Below are positions 34,624-41,812 of a stretch of DNA of 64,000 nt, one piece after another. Source of the stretch: Desulfacinum hydrothermale DSM 13146 (GTDB lineage Bacteria; Desulfobacterota; Syntrophobacteria; Syntrophobacterales; DSM-9756); contig NZ_FWXF01000006.1 in NCBI RefSeq assembly GCF_900176285.1, positions 62,001 to 126,000 on the forward strand, written 5' to 3'. The notes under the pieces are model-generated. The model saw only the letters and a list, made by a program, of their open reading frames with translations, was not told the origin of the DNA and ran no database searches. A program made the position numbers and the translations under genes. How positions within the stretch are numbered: position 1 is the stretch's first letter; every line of letters starts with the position of its first letter.

Positions 34624-35937
34624 TTAAGGTTCACGTCCGCGCCTCTGGGAAAGTGCCTCCAACGGCATGAAGCGCAATCGGCCGTCGGGGTCGTTCACCC
34701 AGCGTACCCGGCCGTTCCGGAAAAGAACGTCCGCAAATTGATAGAACCACAGGTTGCCCCGGATGCTGGTGGGCGTCCCCTGGACCGCCAGCACCTGGTC
34801 GGGCGTGGAACCGATAGTGAAGTATCCCGACGAACCAGACCCCGCGGCCACGGCATCGGGGGACGGGAGCAACCGGATCTTCAGGTTGCCGAAATAATTG
34901 TCGTAGGAAACGACGCGCCCATCTTCAAAGCGCACCTCGCTGAACCCGTACGTCCAACGGTCGCCCCGGACACTGGTGGGCGTCCCCTGAACCCTCAAGA
35001 CCTCGTCCTTGGTGGATCCCAGCGTGAAAAAGGGCCTTGTCCCGTCCGTTGTCTGCTGCCGGGACGGCCGCAGAGAGACTCGAAGACGTCCATCGAAGTT
35101 GTCGTAGCCCGTCACCCGGTTCTCCCGAAAACGCACCTCCGAAAGCCCATAAATCCACCGGTTGCCGTACTTCTTTTCAGGGGGCCCCTGCACCCGAAGA
35201 ACCTCTTCCTGGGTGCTTCCCAGGGAAAAAGAAGCCCTCGGAGGCGTTTTTTCCCTATCTTTGCGTGCATGATCCTGGGGAAGACGGGCCGGAGCCTGCA
35301 CAATGTCACGCTGCCTTTTGGCCGCATCGTCCAGTTTTTTCGCCAGCCCGGAAGTGCTCGTGGACAGGGGGCCTCGGGGGGGAGTGGCTGGAGTCCGCAC
35401 GGCCTGCCGGGTAGAAGACGGGGGGGCTTTCACCGGATGGATCCCGGGCCGTCCATACCACAGGGCAAAGGCCACGGCGCACAAGACCGCCGCCACGGCT
35501 GCGCGGCGCGCGGTGGCAGAGCCCTGGCCTCCCAGAAGCCGCTGAAGGAGTGAACCCCTCCGCCGGTCGGCCGTGGTTCCGGCCCTTTGCCGCCCCGGGG
35601 CCTTCCCCCCGGGTTCCGAGCGCCTTTCGGTCCGGGAGGTCTCTCCTCCACGGGTCTTTCCATCGGCGCCTGAATGCCCATGGGAAGACGGGTGAACCGA
35701 TGCGTGGGATTCCAGCGGATGCTCCAGAACGCGCCGATAGGCCTCCTGAAGCCGCTTGAATCGCTCTTCGGCTTCCGCTCGGGCCATTGGGGTGTCTTGA
35801 GCGAAACGGTCCGGGTGCCACTGCTTGGCCAGTTCACGATAGGCCCGTTTGACCGCTTCTTGGGGCGCCCCCGGCTTCAGGCCGAGCAAGTGATAATCGC
35901 GCTCCGTGGCGTTTTGGGAATCCGGCATCGAAGCCAT
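34624..35937 (-). CDS. J-domain membrane protein with three BamE/SmpA-like repeats
   Basis: The 437-residue product has an N-terminal J domain (YHLLGLKPGAPQEAVKRAYR, HPD at about 41-43). A basic Ser/Gly-rich linker and one membrane span (AAVAAVLCAVAFALWYG) follow. The C-terminal part is three ~60-residue repeats starting SFSLGSTQEEVLRVQG, FFTLGSTKDEVLRVQGTPTS and YFTIGSTPDQVLAVQGTPTS, each ending with a W-x-Y-G-x-S/A-E/D-V-x-F strand. These repeats resemble the BamE/SmpA fold. The J domain would recruit DnaK in the cytosol, while the repeats would face the periplasm. It is encoded alone, divergent from the HDOD gene. Confidence 0.8.
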   Translation of the reverse strand: MASMPDSQNATERDYHLLGLKPGAPQEAVKRAYRELAKQWHPDRFAQDTPMARAEAEERFKRLQEAYRRVLEHPLESHASVHPSSHGHSGADGKTRGGETSRTERRSEPGGKAPGRQRAGTTADRRRGSLLQRLLGGQGSATARRAAVAAVLCAVAFALWYGRPGIHPVKAPPSSTRQAVRTPATPPRGPLSTSTSGLAKKLDDAAKRQRDIVQAPARLPQDHARKDREKTPPRASFSLGSTQEEVLRVQGPPEKKYGNRWIYGLSEVRFRENRVTGYDNFDGRLRVSLRPSRQQTTDGTRPFFTLGSTKDEVLRVQGTPTSVRGDRWTYGFSEVRFEDGRVVSYDNYFGNLKIRLLPSPDAVAAGSGSSGYFTIGSTPDQVLAVQGTPTSIRGNLWFYQFADVLFRNGRVRWVNDPDGRLRFMPLEALSQRRGREP

Positions 35938-36007
35938 GGAATGTCCTCAAAAAACAGATGGCACCAAGAATTCGTGCCTTCAAACATAGCCTTTGGCACT
36001 TTTTGGT

Positions 36008-36035
36008 TCAAGACTTTGCGCTCTTTTCCCGATAG
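36008..36035 (+). promoter_or_regulatory. sigma28 (FliA)-like promoter of the HDOD gene
   Basis: TCAA (36008-36011), 16 nt, then CCCGATAG (36028-36035). The same layout occurs before fliD and flagellin, which argues for flagellar-class control. Confidence 0.5.
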
Positions 36036-36089
36036 GAAAGATGAAGTGGTCTCAGAAAACGAGCATCATGACTTTCAGGAGAATCTTCT

Positions 36090-36956
36090 ATGGCGAACCA
36101 GGCAGACCATTCCCCAAAACCGTTGCAGGATATCTTGAAAGTGGCCGAAGAGCTTCCGCCTTTTCCCGACGTGGTCCAGAAGGTCATGCCCCTGGTGCAA
36201 CGCATGGCCCCGGTGGAAGAAATCGAAGCCGTCATCCGCTACGACCAGGTGATCGCCGCCCGGGTGCTGGCCCTGGCCCGTTCGCCCCATTATGCGCGGA
36301 GCAATCCGGTCCGATCCCTCAAGGACGCCATCGTATCCCTGGGGCAAAAGGCTCTGGTGGAGGTGATTCTGGCCGCCTGCACGGCCAGGTTCCAGGACGG
36401 TGCCGTCCAGGGCTACGATCTTCGGGAAGGCGAGCTGTGGGAACATTCCGTGGGCACGGCGCTCATGGCCGACCGGATCGCCGAACGGCTCGGCATGAAG
36501 GAACGGCTCACCGTCTACACGGCGGGACTGCTCCATGACATCGGCAAGACGGTCCTCAATCGGTACGTGGAAGATTACCTGGGCAAGATCATTCGGGCGG
36601 TGAAGACGGAAAGGAGCACCTTTCTGGACGCGGAACGGAACATCTTGGGCATCGATCATCAGGAGCTGGGAGCGACCATCGCCAAAAACTGGAACTTTCC
36701 GGGCCCCGTCCTGGCCGGCATCGGCTTCCACCACAGCCCCCAGGACGCATCCGAAAACCGCCGGGTGGCGGCCGTCCTCTACGCGGCCAACCGCATGGTG
36801 GCCGCCATGGGCATCGGCGCGGGAGTGGACGGATTCCTCAACCCCAACCAGGACGAGGTCTTCGAGGAACTGGGCATCGACGCGCGAACCATCGAACGGC
36901 TCATGGCGGATGTGTTCGTGGCCCTGGACGAGACCAAGCAATTCCTGGCCGACTGA
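36090..36956 (+). CDS. HDOD-domain protein
   Basis: The 288-residue product is a single HDOD domain protein. The region from [12 protein letters not shown] through [19 protein letters not shown] to [13 protein letters not shown] and [19 protein letters not shown] follows the family closely, including an HD pair. HDOD proteins act in regulation and motility, often through protein contacts. AGGAG precedes ATG 36090. Its sigma28-like promoter and the csrA/fliW genes just downstream suggest a flagellar or surface-switching role. Confidence 0.88.
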   Translation: MANQADHSPKPLQDILKVAEELPPFPDVVQKVMPLVQRMAPVEEIEAVIRYDQVIAARVLALARSPHYARSNPVRSLKDAIVSLGQKALVEVILAACTARFQDGAVQGYDLREGELWEHSVGTALMADRIAERLGMKERLTVYTAGLLHDIGKTVLNRYVEDYLGKIIRAVKTERSTFLDAERNILGIDHQELGATIAKNWNFPGPVLAGIGFHHSPQDASENRRVAAVLYAANRMVAAMGIGAGVDGFLNPNQDEVFEELGIDARTIERLMADVFVALDETKQFLAD

Positions 36957-36968
36957 GAAACGAAAAGG

Positions 36969-37040
36969 AGCCGCCTCCATTCGCAATCAACGCCCTTCCG
37001 CCTTTGGAAGGTTTCCAAGTGACTTGCGGAGGCGGCTTTT
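36969..37040 (+). terminator. nested stem-loop terminator after the HDOD gene
   Basis: AGCCGCCTCC (36969-36978) pairs with GGAGGCGGCT (37028-37037), followed by TTT. Inside is a second hairpin, CCTTCC/GGAAGG. It separates the HDOD gene from csrA. Confidence 0.6.
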
Positions 37041-37113
37041 GGTATGGTGTCCCCAATCTTCCAAACCAGTTTGTGCCGCACCGGCACGGACAGCCGCCGC
37101 AACGGGGGACGCC

Positions 37114-37356
37114 ATGCTCGTACTGACCCGCAAAGTGGGAGAAGCCATTCGGATTGGAGATGACATCCAGGTGGTCATCACCGCCGTGGACCAGAACAAG
37201 GTGAAGGTGGGTATCAGGAGCCCACGGCACGTGCCCATTTTCCGCGAAGAGATCTACCGCAAGATCCAGGAGGAAAACCGACAGGCAGCGGACATCCGGG
37301 CCGACGACCTGGATGAGCTCCTGCAAGGCCTCCCCACCCAGGCCAAGAAGACCTGA
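37114..37356 (+). CDS. csrA: carbon storage regulator CsrA
   Basis: CsrA is a small RNA-binding protein that represses or stabilises mRNAs by binding GGA motifs near ribosome sites. The 80-residue product has the full signature: [18 protein letters not shown], then [19 protein letters not shown], including the RNA-contacting N- and C-strand residues. The C-terminal tail is about 15 residues longer than in E. coli, as usual where FliW is present. Start 37114 follows GGGGGA. It precedes fliW by 68 nt on the same strand. Confidence 0.95.
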   Translation: MLVLTRKVGEAIRIGDDIQVVITAVDQNKVKVGIRSPRHVPIFREEIYRKIQEENRQAADIRADDLDELLQGLPTQAKKT

Positions 37357-37424
37357 AGTCCCCAAGGACAGGTAGCGTCAGGCTCAGCCATGGCACAGAG
37401 TGACATCGAGGAACACATCGAGGC

Positions 37425-37865
37425 ATGAAGATCCCAACCACACGATTCGGCACCTTGGACCTGGATGAAAGCACCTTCATCCACTTCCCGTGGGGCATTC
37501 CAGGCTTTGAAGAAGTGAAGCGATACGTCCTCCTGGAACACCGCCAGGGACCCTTCAAATGGCTTCAGGCGGTGGATCATCCGGACGTGGCCTTTGTGGT
37601 CTCCCCGCCCCACGTCTTCGGGATCCGCTACAAGGTCCCCGAAAAACGAGTCGCCCCCTTGGACGTGCAGGAACCCCAGGACCTGGCCATCCTCGTTCTG
37701 GTCTCCTTCGACAGAAAGACCCGGGCGGTGCGCCCCCATGTGCGGGCTCCGTTGCTTCTGAACGCCGCCAACCGCCGGGCCTACCAGTGGGTGATGGAGC
37801 GGGCGGAGATTGGAAGCGCCATGGAATCCGTCGAGCCGACGGCCCCCGGGGACGGCGAAGCCTAA
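37425..37865 (+). CDS. fliW: flagellar assembly factor FliW
   Basis: FliW binds either flagellin or CsrA, releasing CsrA's repression of flagellin translation when flagellin is low. The 146-residue product shows the family blocks FGTLDLDESTFIHFPWGIPGFE and APLLLNAANRRAYQWVM. The csrA-fliW pair with the flagellin gene 3 kb away is the classic partner-switch arrangement. Confidence 0.94.
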   Translation: MKIPTTRFGTLDLDESTFIHFPWGIPGFEEVKRYVLLEHRQGPFKWLQAVDHPDVAFVVSPPHVFGIRYKVPEKRVAPLDVQEPQDLAILVLVSFDRKTRAVRPHVRAPLLLNAANRRAYQWVMERAEIGSAMESVEPTAPGDGEA

Positions 37866-37917
37866 AGCCCTCCGGGCCCCCTTGGCCCCGCACCCCGCCG
37901 GAAATTAGCAGTTATTC

Positions 37918-37968
37918 ACAAAAAAAAAACCTTCTGTGCCCCGATGGATTGGGACACAGAAGGTTTTC
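37918..37968. terminator. bidirectional intrinsic terminator between fliW and the fliS operon
   Basis: AACCTTCTGTG (37928-37938) pairs with CACAGAAGGTT (37955-37965). It is followed by TTTT on the plus strand and by a run of ten or more T on the minus strand. It serves the convergent fliW and fliD/fliS transcripts. Confidence 0.85.
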
Positions 37969-38024
37969 ATCGTTTTCCGGCAAGGCTCCTCCGACCGTCT
38001 TTCCCGCTTCACGTCGGAGTGTTC

Positions 38025-38411
38025 TCAGGCCCCACCGCTTCCATGACCTTTGAGCCGGGCGACTTTTTGATATTGAGCGGAAGCGGACTTTCCTTGCCGC
38101 ACCACGGCCATGCGCCCTGCCACACGACGGGAAGCCGCCTGGCACTGCGCCACACAGGCCGCGTAGCCGCCCTGGAGGTCCTCAAGCAGGCGCCACACCC
38201 GCCGGCGGTTTTCCGCCTGCCGAGCGATCGCCGGGTCCATGGCGCGGACCGCATCCTCCAGGCGCGAAAAGGCTTCCCGGCAGTGCCGCAGGGCCCGGTC
38301 CATTTCCCAGGCCTCCGCGTCCTGTTCCGCCCCGTCCTGCAACGTCTGGACGGCCCGGCGAAGCTCTTGGATCACCCCAGCCAAGCTTTCAAGCGGATCG
38401 ACTGAAGTCAC
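38025..38411 (-). CDS. putative FliT/FlgN-like flagellar chaperone
   Basis: The 128-residue product is almost entirely helical and rich in Arg/Glu/Ala (VIQELRRAVQTLQDG ... RRVWRLLEDLQGGYAACVAQ), fitting the small helical export chaperones often encoded after fliS. No decisive motif exists, so this is by size, composition and position. The GTG at 38411 has AAGGAA upstream; the frame remains open into fliS, but those codons overlap. It is the last gene of the fliD-fliS-fliS operon. Confidence 0.5.
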   Translation of the reverse strand: MTSVDPLESLAGVIQELRRAVQTLQDGAEQDAEAWEMDRALRHCREAFSRLEDAVRAMDPAIARQAENRRRVWRLLEDLQGGYAACVAQCQAASRRVAGRMAVVRQGKSASAQYQKVARLKGHGSGGA

Positions 38412-38452
38412 GGGGAGTTCCTTCCAGGGTTCCGCGGAGCGCCAGCGGCGGT

Positions 38453-38887
38453 TCAGGCGGTCAGGGACCGGGCCCAACCGTCTTCCACCCCGCCCAGGTT
38501 CAGCTCACCCCGATCGTATTTTCTCTTCACTTCCTGCCAGCCTTCGCGGAGATCTTCCAGAATGCGGATGAGGCCGTCATAGACCTCGGGGTCCTTCTTG
38601 GAATTGATTCCGATGAGTTCCCGGAGCAGATAATTGTAGATTCGGGAAAGGTTCACCGCGATCTCACCGCCGCGCTCGAAATCGAGCCCCACCAGCAGCT
38701 CCGTGATCACGTCCTGACCGTGGCGGATGCGCTCGTAGGCGGCATCCATGCGTTGGGAGGCATGGTGCTCCTGGGCTTGTCGAAGATCCTGGATGGTCGC
38801 GTCATAGCACATGAGGACAAGACTTGCGGTATCCGCCGTCTCCACATTGGTCTTCCGGTAGGCATCCTGTGCCCTGTAGTTCATCAT
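38453..38887 (-). CDS. fliS: flagellar chaperone FliS (copy 2 in operon order)
   Basis: FliS binds the C-terminus of unexported flagellin and prevents polymerisation in the cytosol. The 144-residue product has the hallmarks AYRKTNVETADTASLVLMCYD, FERGGEIAVNLSRIYNYLL and a polar C-terminus. It is longer at the C-terminus than the first copy. It lies 31 nt after the other fliS, with which it shares the GLDxERGGExAxNLxRIYNYxL core. Confidence 0.93.
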   Translation of the reverse strand: MMNYRAQDAYRKTNVETADTASLVLMCYDATIQDLRQAQEHHASQRMDAAYERIRHGQDVITELLVGLDFERGGEIAVNLSRIYNYLLRELIGINSKKDPEVYDGLIRILEDLREGWQEVKRKYDRGELNLGGVEDGWARSLTA

Positions 38888-38918
38888 CTGTCACACCTCC
38901 CCATGCGTTTCTTCCTTC

Positions 38919-39290
38919 TCAACCGGCACAAGCCAACTGGCCCCATGCGTCGCGCAGCTCCCCCGTCATGGCGATCAGCCGATCCAGGGTCTGCTGGGCC
39001 TGGGAATCCCGTATGGCCACCAGTTCCTTGAGCATGTAGTTGTAGATCCGGCCGAGGTTCTGGGCCACCTCTCCTCCCCTTTCATAGTCCAGCCCGATGA
39101 GAAGCTCCGTCACCAGATCCTGGGCATGGCGGATGCGATCCATCAGTTGCTCCTCATCACCCCGGCTGTGGGCGTGCTGAGCTTCCCGGAAGTCTTGCAG
39201 CATGGCATCGTAGCAACGCACGATGAGGTGCAGGAAATCATCCTGGGAGACGTCTCCATTCTGGAAGGCCGGCAAGGCTTGAGCGTTCAT
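38919..39290 (-). CDS. FliS paralogue (copy 1 in operon order)
   Basis: The 123-residue product is FliS-like: DFLHLIVRCYDAMLQDFREA and GLDYERGGEVAQNLGRIYNY are conserved, but the typical YxxxxV-Q-S/T N-terminal part is replaced by a short unrelated leader. It may serve a different client, such as FliD or a second flagellin. Start 39290 follows GGGGAGG; codons further upstream are not supported. It lies 37 nt after fliD. Confidence 0.85.
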   Translation of the reverse strand: MNAQALPAFQNGDVSQDDFLHLIVRCYDAMLQDFREAQHAHSRGDEEQLMDRIRHAQDLVTELLIGLDYERGGEVAQNLGRIYNYMLKELVAIRDSQAQQTLDRLIAMTGELRDAWGQLACAG

Positions 39291-39327
39291 TTTTTCCTCC
39301 CCACGGCAAATTTTTCCCAACCTCGGG

Positions 39328-40632
39328 TCATGAAGAAAAACTGGCAAAGAGTTGGGACAGACTGCTCATCTGCGCATTCATCTCGTTCATGGCCGAATCC
39401 ATGGCGATGAATTGGGCCTTGAGCCGCTCCATCTCGGCATCGATTCGATCCTCCATGGTCTGGACCCGATCGTCCAGGGAATCGATCTGGTCCTCCACGC
39501 TTTGGATCTTGTTGGGCACGGTCCCGTCCACCGAATCGGTCATGGTGTCCAGAACGGATTGCAAACTTTGCGCCAGGCTGTTGAACTTGGACACCGTCCC
39601 GGCATGATCCTGGGACAAGGCCTGGGTGAACTCGTCGGCGTCGAACTCCAGGGTGCCCTCGTTGGAAAAGGTGATGCCGTAGTCGAACATCTGCTCGTTC
39701 AGCAGGGTCGTCTGCAGGCGGCTCTTGATGGAGCGAAGCTGCGCGTCCCCGAAAAGAACCCCGCCGGCCTCTTGGGAGACCGAATTGTATTGAAACTGTT
39801 GGTTGATGTATTCCATCACGCCGTTGTAGGCGTCCACGAAACCCTGGACCTTGTCTTGGACGGCTTGCTCGTCCCGGGAAATATCCACGGAGACGGTGGT
39901 GGCGGAATCCTCGCCGCGCAGCTGCAGCGTCACACCTTCTATCGCGTCGGTGATGGTGTTGGAAGAACGGGTCATGGCGATCCCGTCCACGGTGAAGGCC
40001 GCGTCTTCTCCCGCCTGGAGGATGGAAAAGTAGTCACCGGGGGCGTCCGTGAACTCAATCCCGGCGGCCCCTTCTTCTTCGCTGGTCAGGATGAGGCGGT
40101 AGTCGGAATCGGAGACCTTGAGGACCGCGGCCATGACCCCGGTGGCGCTGGTGCCCGTATTGAGGGTGTTGATCTCATATCGAAGATCGTTCAGGCTCTT
40201 GCCGTCCAGGGTGATGTCGTTTCCTTCGATGGTGATGGTCCCCGTCCATCCCGCATCAGCCGATGCGGACGAGACCGACGCGGATTGTAGTTTTTCGGCC
40301 TTGGCCAGGTTGGTGACCTGGATGTCGAAGCGGCCGGCCGCCGCGCCGGATCCCACCGACACTGAGAGAAGGCTTTCCGGATCCACGCTGCTGGAAGACG
40401 TGAGGGAGGCGGAAAAGAGGTCGAAGGCGTCGGAACCGTCCATGTCCTGCACCGCGTTGAGGAGATCGGAGAGCTTGGTGGATACCGTGTTCCAGGCGGA
40501 CAAGACGTCTTCCTGCCGCTCCTTCTGGTCCTGGAGCGGCTGGATGTACTGCTCCTCCTCCACCTGCTGGAGCTGCTCCAGTGTGGTCTGCCAGTCGAAG
40601 CCGCTTCCAACCCCACTGAGGCTGATTCCCAT
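39328..40632 (-). CDS. fliD: flagellar hook-associated protein 2 (filament cap) FliD
   Basis: FliD caps the growing filament and folds exported flagellin. The 434-residue product has the N-terminal block GVGSGFDWQTTLEQLQQVE, the FliD_N domain with FDIQVTNLAKAEKLQS, the beta-rich head, and the C-terminal coiled coil (VEDQIDSLDDRVQTMEDRID ... FIAMDSAMNEMNAQMSSL). It is at the short end of family length. Start 40632 follows AGGAGGTGA. It is led by a sigma28-like promoter and followed by two fliS genes. Confidence 0.94.
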   Translation of the reverse strand: MGISLSGVGSGFDWQTTLEQLQQVEEEQYIQPLQDQKERQEDVLSAWNTVSTKLSDLLNAVQDMDGSDAFDLFSASLTSSSSVDPESLLSVSVGSGAAAGRFDIQVTNLAKAEKLQSASVSSASADAGWTGTITIEGNDITLDGKSLNDLRYEINTLNTGTSATGVMAAVLKVSDSDYRLILTSEEEGAAGIEFTDAPGDYFSILQAGEDAAFTVDGIAMTRSSNTITDAIEGVTLQLRGEDSATTVSVDISRDEQAVQDKVQGFVDAYNGVMEYINQQFQYNSVSQEAGGVLFGDAQLRSIKSRLQTTLLNEQMFDYGITFSNEGTLEFDADEFTQALSQDHAGTVSKFNSLAQSLQSVLDTMTDSVDGTVPNKIQSVEDQIDSLDDRVQTMEDRIDAEMERLKAQFIAMDSAMNEMNAQMSSLSQLFASFSS

Positions 40633-40732
40633 GGTGTTCACCTCCTGGCGGTCCATCCCCGGGCCTTACCGTGACGGCCGAAAGCCGGAGAAGAATCCAG
40701 CGATCAGAACGGTATTCCCGTTCCCACTTTAT

Positions 40733-40760
40733 TGATCGGCAAAAGGAGCCCGCACCTTGA
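40733..40760 (-). promoter_or_regulatory. sigma28 (FliA)-like promoter of the fliD operon
   Basis: On the minus strand TCAA (40757-40760), 16 nt, then GCCGATCA (40733-40740). It is about 100 nt upstream of the fliD start. Confidence 0.5.
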
Positions 40761-40794
40761 CAGTTTTTGCTAATAAAAACCATCTTCGAGCATC

Positions 40795-40830
40795 AACAAA
40801 GAAGGGGCGGCTCCCCCCTGGAACCACCCC
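40795..40830 (-). terminator. flagellin intrinsic terminator
   Basis: On the minus strand an 11-bp stem (40804-40814 with 40820-40830, two G-T wobbles) with a 5-nt loop is followed by TTCTTTGTT. It lies about 40 nt after the flagellin stop. Confidence 0.65.
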
Positions 40831-40867
40831 CCCCTCGGACTGGTAGAGTGTGATGAACCTGGATGGT

Positions 40868-41704
40868 CTATCCCAGCAGCTGGAGGATCTGTTGCGGAGC
40901 CGCATTGGCCTGGGCCAGCATGGCCATGCCCGACTGCTGGAGGATCTGGTTTTTGGTGAACTGAGTGACTTCATAGGCCATGTCGGCATCGCGGATGGCC
41001 GATTCGCTGGCCGAATAGTTTTCGATCATGATGTTCAGGTTGTCCATGGTGTGCTGCAGCCGGTTCTGGTACGCTCCCAGCTTGGCGGTGTAGTTGTTGA
41101 TGCTCGAAAGCGCGTTGTCGATGGAAGCCATGGCATTTTGTGCGTCGCTCAACGTCCCAATTTTACTAGCACTCACACCCAACGCGGCTGTGGAGACAGC
41201 ATTGAGTTCAACCTCCAATTGATCGTGGCCCACATTCTCCGCACCAATCTGGAAAGTAAAGGAGGTTGTGGCGCTGGCACTGTCACCGTAAACCAGTGTC
41301 ACCCCGTTGTATTTGGACGTCTTGGCGATGCGGTCCAGCTCGCCCTGAAGTTCCGTAAATTCCGTATTGAGCAACTCCCGCTCTGTATTGGTGATCTGAT
41401 CGCCTGCGGCTTGGGTGGCCAGCTCTTTCATGCGCACCAGAATGTTTTCGATCTCATGATACGCTCCATCCGCCACCTGCAGCATGGAATTGGATTCCGT
41501 GGCGTTCTGATAAGCGACCCTCAAGGACGCCACCTTGGCCTTGAAGGTATTGGCCACCGCAAAACCGGCCGCATCGTCCGCCGCCCGGTTGATCCGGTAG
41601 CCCGTGGACAGCCTTTCCAGCGACTTGGAAAGGTTCCGGTTGTTGATGGTGAGATTCCGCTGAACGTTAAGAGCCGTGACGTTGGTGTTGATCCGAAGTG
41701 CCAT
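40868..41704 (-). CDS. fliC: flagellin
   Basis: This encodes the major filament subunit, 278 residues. The N-terminal D0/D1 part (MALRINTNVTALNVQRNL ... LSTGYRINRAADDAAGFAVA) and the C-terminal part (MAYEVTQFTKNQILQQSGMA, LAQANAAPQQILQLLG) are canonical. The central D2/D3 region is very short, so the outer face is minimal and Ser/Thr-rich, a likely glycosylation surface given the adjacent glycosyltransferases. Ribosome site AAGGAGGAAGGA overlaps GGA motifs suited to CsrA. Downstream lies its terminator and upstream a sigma28-like promoter. Confidence 0.96.
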   Translation of the reverse strand: MALRINTNVTALNVQRNLTINNRNLSKSLERLSTGYRINRAADDAAGFAVANTFKAKVASLRVAYQNATESNSMLQVADGAYHEIENILVRMKELATQAAGDQITNTERELLNTEFTELQGELDRIAKTSKYNGVTLVYGDSASATTSFTFQIGAENVGHDQLEVELNAVSTAALGVSASKIGTLSDAQNAMASIDNALSSINNYTAKLGAYQNRLQHTMDNLNIMIENYSASESAIRDADMAYEVTQFTKNQILQQSGMAMLAQANAAPQQILQLLG

Positions 41705-41784
41705 GATCCTTCCTCCTTGAATGGTGTGTTTTTGACTTCCCTGCCAAAAAGCTTTCTACCAGTCCTCTTGTGCCTTCACTTTTG

Positions 41785-41812
41785 CTATCGGCACGACGGT
41801 GGAAGGGCTTTA
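41785..41812 (-). promoter_or_regulatory. sigma28 (FliA)-like promoter of flagellin
   Basis: On the minus strand TAAA (41809-41812), 16 nt, then GCCGATAG (41785-41792), close to the FliA consensus TAAA-N15-GCCGATAA. It overlaps the stop codon of the upstream glycosyltransferase gene, and the leader is about 75 nt. Confidence 0.65.

Noticed and set aside
32914-35553. An 879-codon plus-strand open frame
   Set aside because: It is antisense to the acyl-CoA dehydrogenase and J-domain genes, with Gly/His/Pro-rich non-protein-like composition; GC-rich third positions keep the frame open.
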